Assembly: GCF_000715075.1 (NCBI RefSeq)
Contig: NC_134101.1
Location: 28,140,822-28,204,821 of the forward strand
Direction of reading: 5' to 3'
From: Nicotiana tabacum
Lineage: Eukaryota; Streptophyta; Magnoliopsida; Solanales; Solanaceae
Length of the DNA stretch: 64,000 nt
Both the position numbers and the translations under genes were made by a program. Shown here one piece after another: positions 33,249 through 43,539 of this stretch (its first letter is position 1; each line of letters begins with the position of its first letter). The notes under the pieces were generated by a model. That model searched no databases and had not been told where the DNA came from. It saw only the letters and a program-made list of their open reading frames with translations.

Positions 33249-36143
33249 TGTAATGACCCGATCAGTTGTTTTGAGATCTAGCACGCCATTCGGTTGTTTG
33301 AGGCCTTGAATAGTTTCACTTCAGGTATTATGACTAGCACGTATGGTCGGAATTGAATTTCGGGAAGTTCGGAGTTAGTCTGGGAAGAAAATTCTAATTT
33401 CGGAAGCTTTAAATTGGAAGAATTGACTAAGGTTTGATTTTTGAGTAAATGACCTTAGAATCGGGATTGGAAGGTTCCAATAGGTTCGTATGATAATTTT
33501 TGACTTGGGCGTATGTTCTAATTGGGTTTTGGATGACCTGGGAGCGTTTCGGCGCCTATTGTGGAAGGTTGGCATTTTGGAAGAATTTCATAAATTTGGG
33601 TCGAAGTGCATTTCAATGTTATTAATGTCTGTTTGGGATTCTGAGCCTGGGAATAGCTCCGTATGGTGATTCTGTTATTGGGGGAGCGTCCAGATGTAGA
33701 TTTGGAGGTCCGTAGGTCGTTTCTGGGTCATTTGGCGAAAATTGGAAATTTGGATAATTTTTGAGAAGTTTGACCGGGAGTAGACTTTTTGATATCGGGG
33801 TCGGATTCCAATTCCGAAAGTGGGAGTAGGTCCGTAATGTCAATTATGTCTCGTGTGCAAAGTTTGAGGTCAATCGGACATGATTTGATAGGTTTCGGCA
33901 TCGATTGTAGAAATTGAAGTTTCAAAGTTCATTAAGTTTGAATTGGAGGGTGATTCGTAGTTTCGATGTTGTTTGGCGTGATTAGAGACCTCGACTAAGT
34001 TCGTAATGTATTTTGGGACGTGTTGGTATATTTGGTTGAGGTCCCGAGGGCCTCAGGTGGATTTCGGATAATCGACGGGTCGAGTTTGGACTTGGAAGAA
34101 GCGGCCAAAAGGGTGCATATGTGATTTTTGTTGGGCAGTGCTGGGACCGCAGATGCGGTCATCTCACCGCAAAAGCGAGACCGCACCTGTGGAAGGGAAG
34201 ACGCAGAAGCGGAAGCAGGTAGCTGGGGGCATCTCCGCAGAAGTGGAATATTTTCCATACATGCGGAACCGCAGAAACAGTGAAGTGACCGCAGGTATGA
34301 GAAGTCGCTGGGCAGAAGGGTTCTTTAAGAACGGGGATTTGGCCATTTTCTTCCATTCTCTCTTCGTTGGGAGATTTTCGGAGAGCTTCAATTGGGGGTT
34401 TTTTCTTCATCTATGCCAAGGTAAGTTATTCCCATCCATTTCAAGATAAATACATGGTTTTTATATAGATTCAAGCATGGAAATTTGTAGAAATTTGGGG
34501 TTATGGTAAAAAACCTAAAAATTAGTATTTTTGGATTTTGATCACGAATTTGGGCATGGAATTGAGAATAAATAAGATATTTGAGTTTATAATGTTATGG
34601 GTAATATTTTACTTCAAAAATTTTCGAAATCCGGGCACGTGGGCCCGAGGGTTGCTTTATCGGCTTTTCGAGCGGAGTTAGGAATTTGTCTAAATTGATT
34701 TGTTATGAGTATTAGAGTATATTTTTATTGGTTTGCACATTGTTTGACTAGTTTTGGAGCGGCGGGCATCAGTTTGAGGTGTTAGAGGGCTTTGGAGCTG
34801 GTTATGGAGTTTCGGAACGAGGTAAGTCTCATGTCTAACCCTGTGAGGGGGAAACCACCCCTAGTTGATACTTATTGTTATGTGCAACTAGTTGTAGGCG
34901 TTACGTACGTACGAGGTGACGAGATTCCATACGTAGCTAAAGCATGTCTATGTCCGGGTAGACTTAGGACCTTATCCTGTAATAATTGAATTATTTGAAC
35001 TTGTTCTGATGGCTTATTTAATTAAAGTTATAACTGAATTTGATTTAGAAATAAAAGTATCAGGTCAAGCTTTAATACCCTGAGATGTTGCTAAGGTATT
35101 CGATAAATGTAAAGAGATATACTTATTATTATGCTCATGTACTTTATTGTAAGTGTGTATCTTGTGATTCGAAAACTTCCTTCCTTTCTTGTGGAGCGGG
35201 CCAAACGTCTCGGCAGTATCTCTCGAAATGGGATAAATTCTTTTCTTTCTTGTGGAGCGGACTGAACGCCTTGGCAGTATATAGAGGTGCATCTCTAGTT
35301 CGTGCCGTTCGACCCTCGGCAGTGTACACACTACTCCGGATCGGGCTGAACAACCTCGATAGAATCGTGCGTTATACCGCTAGTAGTCCGAATATTCACG
35401 AGATAAACTTTTTACTGACGTCCGGTATTTTATGGTATTTCTTATCTGATTGGTATAGACACTTGGCATTTATTCTAAGATATTGAGGTAGGATACATGA
35501 TCGATAAATTTTTGATAAAAAGGAAATAATTGGAACATTATGAAACTTCAGATTTCTCCCCTATTGCTGTGTACTTTACAATTGTATGAATTATCGTATT
35601 ATTTATTTAACTGGACCTCTAGTAAGTGTCGATGTCGATCCCTCGTCACTACTCCTCCGGGGTTAGGCTAGATACTTACTAGGTACGCGTTGATTTATAT
35701 ACTCATACTACACTTGCTGCACATTTTGTGCAGTTGCATATATACCCGGTGGTCTTTTGGGCGCAGAGACACGGATGTTGCGGGGACTTACCTGAGCTGC
35801 ATTTCATGTTACGATCCACAGCTTGCAGAGTCTTCATCAGAGTTATTTACGTTTCTCCTATCTAATTTGTATTCTAGACAAATATTGTATTTTTATTATA
35901 TTTCCTAGTTGATACTCATGCACTTGTGACACCGGATTTTGGGGTGATTATGGGTTGTTTGGTATTGAAATTATTAAAATATTTTTATTTACTCCGTAAA
36001 GTTCATCTTTTATGATTAAATTGAAGGAAATCCTGATTTCAAATATGAAAAGGAGTAATTAAGTTAATTAATTATGGTTGGCTTACCTGACAATGGTGTT
36101 AGGCGCCATCACGACCTATCATGAGTTTTGGCGGGTCGTGACA
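33249..36143 (+). repeat. 3' LTR of element C
   Basis: 2895 bp, TGTAATGACCC to GGGTCGTGACA, followed by TSD TGGAG. It lacks about 80 bp before the CG block but has one more CTCGGCAG-type unit than the 5' LTR. Confidence 0.94.
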
Positions 36144-36148
36144 TGGAG
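36144..36148. repeat. Target site duplication of C, right copy (TGGAG)
   Basis: Identical to 25811-25815. Confidence 0.95.
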
Positions 36149-36480
36149 GGTTGATAGAGGCATTCCCTATAGTATGACTTTTTGATGAATATTCTCCATC
36201 ATCTGCTTCTCCAAATCATTTGCAGCTTTACTTTGTATTTTTGATGTTTGAGGTGTACGATAGACAAGATCATTAGCAGCTTTTCCCTGCTTCTCCAAAT
36301 CATTACCATCTTTCCCCTTCTTCTCCAAGTCATTAGCAGCTTTCCGATGCCTTTTCGCCTGCATTTTAATCTGCATTTGCACTGCCTTTTTGAACTCTTA
36401 GGTGGATGATCAACAAAATCATCATCTGAACTAAGGTGTTTATGATCAACATTATCCACCATTTCATTCTCCAAGTTCTT
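36149..36480 (-). pseudogene. C48 gene: first Lys-rich repeat exon
   Basis: Reads KAANDLEKKGKDGNDLEKQ, GKAANDLVYRTPQTSK, then KAANDLEKQMMENIHQK. Nested repeats: a 10-residue (K/A)NDLEK unit three times, and the longer RTPQTSK...NDLEK...ENIH unit shared with 25454-25810. Highly basic, possibly nuclear. Element C sits directly between the two long copies. Confidence 0.72.
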
Positions 36481-36589
36481 AAGAGACATATTCCTTAAAT
36501 TCAAATACATAAGCATAAATTTATTAAAAAAAGTTATATATAGCAAAATTAACTGTTAATACATGGCAAAACAAAGAAAATTAATTTAC

Positions 36590-37385
36590 CTTCTCAGAAG
36601 GTAAACCATACATTTTCTTATCTAATTCCTCAAACTTTAGTTGCCGTGTAACCTTCCATCTAAGAATTCGTGGAGATGTATTTCGACACCGAACATCGAC
36701 AAGATTATGCAAATATCCACAACATTCATAGAACCATATCTAAATAGCAAAAGGAAATCCCGAAATCCAATAATACTGTCGCTGCTTATCCAAAATACCT
36801 TACATTGTTCTCACGGTTTCCTTGTATACATCTATTCTCCATGGATAATTGTTGTAATCACCTTCCTCAACCAAGTCAAAGTACTTCCTATCAACTAGTT
36901 TTACGTTCTTAATAGAAAAGAGGAACTAGTTTATCACAAATAGCACTGCCATCTTAACAGAATCTTCATCAAACTCAAATCTTTTTGTAAGAAAACAATC
37001 CAAAAGGTATTTCTTAGCAATAGAAGGGTAATCCACAAAGTACTTTTCAATTAAACGATTGTTCTTTCTTGTAGATTGACTAGGGAGCTGTACATCACGG
37101 GTACATTTTAATCCACTCACACAAGCAAATTCAGACAAACCAAAACGTAGCTTGTCCTCATTGACAAGAAACACTATTTCAGCCCCATTCCCTTTTTTCA
37201 ACCTCCATCGTTAACAAAGAGTATATCAACTGCGATTGCAGTTTTATACTAGGAAAATCCAATAAATAGCCAAAACAAGTTGATCTAAAAAGTTCAAGTT
37301 GTCTAGTTGATAATTTTGTTCTCAAATTGCTAACAATCTCAGAATTGAAGTCAATGCCAAGTTTTGGCCTATCACTTGCACAAAG
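36590..37385 (-). pseudogene. C48 gene: DUF1985 domain exon
   Basis: Begins after a TGCAG acceptor (LCASDRPKLGIDF, then LELFRSTCFGYLLDFPSIK). After a one-base frameshift at a run of six A (near 37196) it continues EIVFLVNEDKLRFGLSEFACVSGLKC, YPSIAKKYLLDCF, KMAVLFVIN, a stop at 36926-36928, then NYPWRIDVYKETV and GFPFAI-stop-IWFYECCGYL, with RILRW near the end. The LRFG.(S)EFA..(S)GL core is the signature of DUF1985, usually N-terminal to a C48 domain in plant KI-MULE-type proteins. Confidence 0.85.
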
Positions 37386-37477
37386 CTGCATTTAAATACA
37401 CACACACATATAAGTATATCACATGGGTATAAGTTATACGAATTATCTATTAATAAATAAGGTGTAACAAAATTTAC

Positions 37478-37914
37478 CTTTGAAGGGGATTCAGCATGTT
37501 TTCTCTGATGAATACTGGATTCACAAACCTTCCTTTTTTCGTAGGCATGAAATTATTTTGAGAAACATCAAGTTCTGGTTCCTTGGCACTTGGAGAACCA
37601 CTAATTTCGCGTTCCTTAGTACTTTGAGAACGCGTTCTTCTAAAACTAGATGATCCAGATGCATTGGAAGCTGATTTTCCATATCTATGACCACTTAAGG
37701 GTCCTTTTGGATCAGTTTGAGAAATATGAGTGTGTTGTTGTTTAGAATTTGAAGAACCATCAGTATCTCGTGCCTTAGCCCTTTGTGAACGCGTCCGTCA
37801 CAAACTAACTGCTTGTGTTCTACTTGCCGAAGATGATTCTTCAATTGCATGTGCACTTGGAGCATCTTTCATATAAAACTCCGCCATTGTAACAGACTGA
37901 TTTTCAACATCCAT
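37478..37914 (-). pseudogene. C48/DUF1985 gene: first exon
   Basis: Starts MDVENQSVTMAEFYMKDAP (ATG at 37914; an in-frame stop lies upstream) and ends at a GTAAAT donor at 37477. It contains two copies of an RRTRSQ phrase, each followed by an AKAR/STKE and Ser-rich segment. The first copy has TGA in place of an Arg codon (CGA>TGA). Basic RTRSQ repeats suggest a nuclear localisation or DNA-contact segment; that is inference. Together with the other exons it makes an approximately 15 kb locus, of which 10.3 kb is element C. Confidence 0.7.
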
Positions 37915-38200
37915 ACCAAAATCAGAAAGTTATGGTGATGGTGAGATTGGATGAAAAGTTCTTGCACGCTTGAGAGAGTGATTTCTACCTATAAAACTTC
38001 AACACTTTTTACTCGAAATTAAACTTGACATTTAACAAACTAAAGTTCGAGAATTTGCGATTAAAACCTAATGGTTGTGTATTTTGAAATTGGGAAAAAG
38101 AGACAACGTACTTGATATAAATAAGTGGGGCACACGTGTTATAAACTGAAACTTTAGGCATGACACGTCATTTTGAAAAGAGATAAAGTGATAGAACCAA
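37915..38200. other. Upstream flank of the C48 gene
   Basis: AT-rich, with the presumed minus-strand promoter. I cannot identify a TATA box with confidence and see no other feature. Confidence 0.3.
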
Positions 38201-40671
38201 AAAGTGATAGAACCAAATTATACTAAATAGTATAAAAATATGAACGGTATACTCTATAGTATACCAATAAGAATGGTATAATCCATTATATTATTATCCA
38301 TTATATTATAATGGATAATAACACTTTAGTAGTCATATTTCCAGCACAATATATAGGGACGAAAAATATTTTGAAGAAAATAAAATAAAAAAGAACTTCA
38401 TTAATTTACACTTTCACGGTATAATATACTTGATACAAACTCTTCAGAAATGATATTTTCAGTATAATATACAGGGGCCAAAAATACTTTTGAAGAGATT
38501 AAAATAAAAAAGAATGACAAACAATGAGAAATAATAAATCCAGCTAATTATATTGGAATAGAATGAACAAAAGTCATGAAATTCAGCATATTATACTGGA
38601 TTTTATAATGGGTTATGAGAAATAAAAAAGAACTCCTTTCCATAATCATTTACTGGATAATAACACTTCAAAAGTCATATTTCCACCATAATATAGATGA
38701 TCAAAAATATTTTGAAGAAAAAAAAAAAGAATGACAGAATAATGAGAAACAAAAAATCTAGCTAATTATACTAGAATAGAACGATCAAAAATCAGGAAAT
38801 TCAGCATATTATACATAAAAATGTAAAAAATAGAAAAGACAAAATACAACATTTAAAAAAGAACTTCGTTAAAAGTACAATATACAGGAACCAAAAATAT
38901 TTCCAGCGTAATATACAGGAACCAAAAATATTTTGTTGGAAAGAAAATAGAAAAGAAAAACAAAATTATAAGAACTCCAGATAATTATACTGGAATAGAA
39001 AGATAAAAAATCATGAAATCCAGCATAATATACATAAAAATATAAAAAAAGACAAAAAACAAAATACAACATATAAAAAAATAACGTAGCAAATTACACT
39101 TCTCCAGTAACATATACTGGATAATAACTCTCCGGAATTCATATTTCCTGCATAATATATAGGTACCAAAAACATTTTGTATGAAAAAAATATATAAAAA
39201 ATAACAACTCCAACTAATTATACTGGAATAGAACGGTCAAAAATCATGAAGTCCAGCATATTATACATTAAAAAAAATATAAAAAAGATAAAAGACAAAA
39301 TACAGCATATAAAAAAATTACGCAGCAAATTACACTTCTCAGTTATTTTACACTTCTCCATTATAATATATTGGATAATAACACGTCATAAGATAGATTT
39401 CTAACATAATATACAGGAACAAAAAATATTTTGCAGGAAAGAAAATAAAAAAGAAAAATAAAATTATAAGAAATAAGAACTCCGTATAATTATACTAGAA
39501 TAGAAAGATCAAAAATCATGAAATTCAGCATATTATGCATAAAAATATATAAAAAAGACAAAAGACAAAATATAAAATAAATAGCGTAGAAAATTACACT
39601 TCTCCGTTATTAAATTACACTTCTCCAGTAAAATATACGGGAATTCGTATTTCCAACATAATATAAAGGAACCAAAAATATTTTGTACGAAAGAAAATAA
39701 AAAAGAAAAATACTATTAAAATAAATAACAACTCCGGCTAATTATATTGGTATAGAACGATAAATAAATCATGAAATCCAGCATATTATACATAAAAGAA
39801 TATTAAAAAGATAAAAGACAATATACAACATATAAAAAAATTGTGTAGCAAATTACACTTCTCTATTATTTTACACTTCTCCATTATAATATACTTGATA
39901 ATAATGCTTCAAAAATAGGATTTTCAGCATAATATACAGGAACCAATAATATTTATGCAGGAAAGAAAATAAAAAAGAAAAACAAAATTATAAGAAATAA
40001 GAACTCCAGATAATTATAATAGAGTAGAAAGATAAAAAAATCATGAAATCTAGCATTTTATACATAAAAAATATATAAAAAAGACAAAAGACAAAATACA
40101 ACACATAAAATAAATAGCGTAGCAAATTACACTTCTCCGTTATTAAATTACACTTCTCCAGTAAAATAAACTAGATAATAACTCTTCAGAATTCATATTT
40201 CTAGCATAATATAAAGGAACCAAAAATATTTTGTATGAAAGAAAATAAAAAATAAAAATAAAATTATAAGAAATAACAACTCCAGCTAATTATATTTGAA
40301 TAGAATGATCAAAAATCATGAAATCCAGCATATTATACATTAAAAAAAATAAAAAAAAGATAAAAGACAAAATACAACATATAAAAAAATTGCGTAGAAA
40401 ATTACACTTCTCCGTTATTCTACACTTCTCCATTATAATATACTTGATAATAATGCTTTATAAGTAGGATTTCCAGCATAATATACAAGAACCAATAATA
40501 TTTTTGCAGGAAAGAAAATAAAAAAGAAAAACAAAATTATAAGAAATAAGAACTCCAGATAATTATATTAGAATAGAAAGATAAAAAATCATGAAATCCG
40601 GCATATTATACATAAAAATATATAAAAAAAGATAAAAGACAAAATACAACATATAAAATAAATAGCGTAGC
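38200..40671. repeat. AT-rich tandem array (about 250-277 bp monomers), left part
   Basis: Monomers carry TTACACTTCTCC, a TATACTGGATAATAA phrase, TTCCAGCATAATATACAGG, AACCAAAAATATTTTG, GAACTCCAG.TAATTATACTGGAATAGAA, ATCATGAAATCCAGCATATTATACAT, and GACAAAATACAACATATAAAA. The AACCAAAAATATTTTG phrase recurs at about 38920, 39167, 39418, 39669, 39939, 40217 and 40488. Consecutive monomers alternate between two subtypes. The earliest units (38330-38900) are shorter and more degenerate. No coding potential. Confidence 0.85.
40667..40671. repeat. Target site duplication of D, left copy (GTAGC)
   Basis: Precedes LTR start TGTAACGACC; identical GTAGC follows the 3' LTR at 56214-56218. Confidence 0.95.
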
Positions 40672-41329
40672 TGTAACGACCGGGCGGGTCATTTTGAGTG
40701 AATTAGCCTTGATCCCATGTTTACCTCTTTCCCCGTATCTTTTTCTGCTTATGTGACTTGTCGGGAGGTTGTTGTTGTGGTTTCGGAGTGAATTGGGACA
40801 CTTAGTCCCTAAACGGGAGCTTAAGTCTTAGGATTTTGACCGTAGTTAGAATTGTGTGAAGAAAATTTCGGAATGGAGTTTCGTTGGTTCCGTTAGCTCC
40901 GTTGGATGATTTTGGACTTAGGAACGTGTTCAGATTGTGTTTTGGAGGTCTGTAGCTAAAATAGACTAGAAATGGTGAAAGTTGAATTTTTGGGAGGTAT
41001 GACCGGAAGTGGACTTTTTGATATCGGGGTCGGATTCTGATTCGGGAAGTTGGAGTAGGTCCGAAATGTCGAATATGACTTGTGTGCAAAATTTGAGGGC
41101 AATCGGTTGTAGAAGTTTGAAGTTTTAAAGTTCATTAAGTTTGAATTGGAGGGTGATTCGTATTTTTTAGTGTTGTTTGATGTGATTTGAAGGTTCGACT
41201 AAGTTCGTATGGTGTTTTAGGACTTGTAGGTATATTTGGTTGAGGTTCCGGGGGCCTCGGGTGGTTAACGGATCATTTTGGACTTGTGAAGAAATGCAGA
41301 ATTTTCTGGTTCTCTAGTTGCTGGTTTCC

Positions 41330-41690
41330 TTCTTTGCGTTCGCGAGGGGATATCCGCATTCGCGAAGAGGAACTGGTGGCCACGTTCGTGATGGAGGTCC
41401 CGCGTTCGCGAATCTCTGAGGTAATTGGTCTACGCGTTCGCGATGAGGTCTCGCGTTTGCATTGAGGAAGTTGGTCGACTGAGTCTCCAGGCCATTTTGC
41501 CTACGCATTCACGATGCTGGTTTCGGGTTCGCGTAGGGTCGAGCTAAGTAACCATCGCGTTCGCGAGTATACCATCGAGTTCGCGAGTAGACCACCGCGT
41601 TCGTGATGAAGAATTTTGGACTGAAGCAATTTTGTGCTTCGCGAACGCGAGGGTGTGGCCGCGTTCGCGAAGAAGGGATGTCCGGGCAGT
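41330..41690. repeat. CG-dense word-repeat block (GCGTTCGCGA type), D 5' LTR
   Basis: About a dozen variants of CGCGTTCGCGA within 360 bp, ending just before the TATA box. The 3' LTR has only the first half (54330-54530). Confidence 0.78.
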
Positions 41691-41723
41691 ATGAAAGTTT
41701 CCAAAAAATGAGGGTTGGCCATT

Positions 41724-41733
41724 TTTATAAAAA
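41724..41733 (+). promoter_or_regulatory. Probable TATA box of D 5' LTR
   Basis: TTTATAAAAA in an otherwise mixed context, about 1050 bp into the LTR and just downstream of the CG block. It would place the transcript start near 41755-41765. It is missing from the 3' LTR because of a deletion. Confidence 0.6.
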
Positions 41734-42205
41734 CTTGAGATAGGGAGCTCAGATTTGGATGAGATTTTGAGGGATTTTCAGAGACATAGATTGAGTAATG
41801 ATTCTTCACTTGTTTTTGGTTATATCCCACTAATCTATCATTAATTGCATCCTTAAATTTCGGATTTGGGTTGAAATATTTGGAAAAATGGGAGAAGTTC
41901 TTCAACTAATTTTTTGAGTTTTGATTGGGATTTTGAAATCGGATTTGGATAATTTTGGTACGATTGAACTCGTGAGTGAATGGGTGTTCATATTTTGTGA
42001 CTTTTACCCGATTCTGAGTCGTGGGCCCGGGGAGGTTTTTTGGAGCGATTTTCTAATTTTTTGCTTTATCTTTGATTTCATTAATTAGATTAGTTTCTTA
42101 TAGTTGTATTTATGGTATGTAATTAATTTTGGCTAGTTTTGGGCCATTCAGAGTCGGATATTCGTGGAAAAGGCATTGTTACTGATTGATTGAGATTGGT
42201 TCGAG

Positions 42206-43089
42206 GTAAGTGGCTTGCCTAACCTTGTGTGGGAAAAATCCCCTTAGGATTTGGTACTGTTATAATATATGAGCGTCGTGTACGTGAGGTGACGAGTACG
42301 TACACGGGTTATTTGTTGTAAAACCCGATTTATTTTAATGAGTAGCAACCTATTTTTCCTTTAAATTTAGTTATACCGTTTAAATGTGTATTAGTCTGTT
42401 TTCATTCTTAATTCAGCTATTCCAATATGTGTAGTTATCATGTTTAGTCTAATATCGCATGTCTACGTGCTTTAACTGCTTTTTTGAACTTTATGAAGCA
42501 TGCCTAGTTGATTTTTTGCTTTTCCTTATTTTTTATCAGTATAACAGTAGAAATCTTGGTCTTAACTGTTATATTTATCGGTTTGAGCTGTGTGTTTACT
42601 TTTGAGACTACGAAGCGGTTCCTCGGGAATTCTCCTTGCACATTTACTTTTGAGACTACGAGGCGGTTCCTCGGGAGTTCTCCCTACACATTTACTTTTG
42701 AGACTACGAGGCGGTTCCTCGGGAGTTCTCCCTGCATATTTACTTTTGAGACTACGAGGCGGTTCCTTGGGAGTTCTCCCTTCACATTTACTTTTGAGAC
42801 TACGAGGTGGTTCTTCGGGAGTTCTCCCTGCATATTTATTTTGGGACTACGAGACGGTATCTCGGAAGATCCCCTGTTGTTTACCCCTGTGTGTTGTACT
42901 GTTGACTTGCTGTGTTTCCTTTTGTTAAATTCTAGTCTCTTATTATACTGTTTATTCTCCTGCCTTGTTTATTATTTACCAGTGGGCCTGATCTTACCTT
43001 GTCATTACTCGACTGGGGTTAGGCTTGGCACTTACTGGGTACCGTTGTGGTGTACTCATGCTACTCTTCTACATATGTTTTGTGTGCAG
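42206..43089 (+). other. Intron-like interval in D 5' LTR
   Basis: TCGAG/GTAAGTGGCTTGCC at the 5' side; a 9 bp perfect stem CGTGTACGT / ACGTACACG around a GAGGTGACGAGT loop (about 42268-42300); the 48 bp repeats; CTTACTGGGTAC; GTACTCATGCTAC; and TTTTGTGTGCAG at 43089. In the 3' LTR the acceptor has become GTGCAA (near 55805). Confidence 0.55.
42595..42880. repeat. 48 bp tandem repeat, D 5' LTR (5 full units + 1 degenerate)
   Basis: Unit TTTACTTTTGAGACTACGAG plus GCGGTTCCTCGGGAGTTCTC plus 8 bases. Each unit can form CGAGG/CCTCG hairpins. Because 48 is a multiple of three, it produces a repetitive open frame of 242 codons that is not a gene. The 3' LTR has four full units. Confidence 0.9.
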
Positions 43090-43471
43090 ATCCAGGTGCT
43101 TCTTATCAGCCCCGCTACTAGCTTAGAGTGCTTGCTATTGTACGGAGACCTCAAGGTACATCTGCCGCGTCCGCAGACCTCGGAGTCCCCCCTCTATTCT
43201 CCCTATGTCATTTACCTTCTGTACTTCTTTTTTTAGACTCTGGTGTATTGAGACTTATGATGTTCCGGATTTTGGGAATTCTGTGTATTACTAGAGTGTT
43301 GGTTATTGTAAATGCTGAGCGGCATTGTTACCAGTTATTTAGTTATATGTTGCAGATAGTTGTTAAGTTTTACTTCCATTTTTGTTATTTTCGCATTTGT
43401 TAGGCTTACCTAGTCGTAGAGATTAGGTGCCGACATGACATCATGGGGGGAGGGGGGGGGGCGTGACAAGT

Positions 43472-43483
43472 TGGTATCAGAGC
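43472..43483 (+). promoter_or_regulatory. Primer binding site of element D (tRNA-iMet)
   Basis: TGGTATCAGAGC, three bases after the LTR. Confidence 0.93.
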
Positions 43484-43539
43484 TCTAGGTTCATAGGTGT
43501 CGTGAGTCATAAGCCGGTTTATTAGAGTCTCGCGGATCG

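Larger units (their letters stand above)
25816..36143 (+). mobile_element. Element C: complete non-autonomous gypsy (LARD-type), 10.3 kb
   Basis: Two LTRs (25816-28692 and 33249-36143), iMet primer site, polypurine tract and a perfect TSD, but a 4.5 kb interior with no open frame above about 90 codons and no gag, protease, RT or integrase motif that I can recognise. By hand I count roughly 25 differences in the first 180 bp of the two LTRs, mostly transitions, so it is old. It must have been moved by enzymes from another element. Confidence 0.92.
40672..43468 (+). repeat. 5' LTR of element D
   Basis: 2797 bp, TGTAACGACC to GCGTGACA. Order inside: CG-dense block 41330-41690, TATA box 41724-41733, 5' splice-like site 42206, hairpin about 42268-42300, 48 bp repeats 42595-42880, 3' splice-like site 43089, poly-G tract 43445-43461. 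Confidence 0.95.

Noticed and set aside
38200..40671. AT-rich array as organellar DNA or a centromere
   Set aside because: No organellar genes. Array is short and lies beside a transposon gene; centromeric identity cannot be claimed from about 11 monomers.
42508..43236. 242-codon ORF with a repeated 16-residue motif as a possible protein
   Set aside because: It lies wholly inside the D LTR and arises from the 48 bp repeats. A second frame is open through the same repeats, and the 3' LTR version is truncated.
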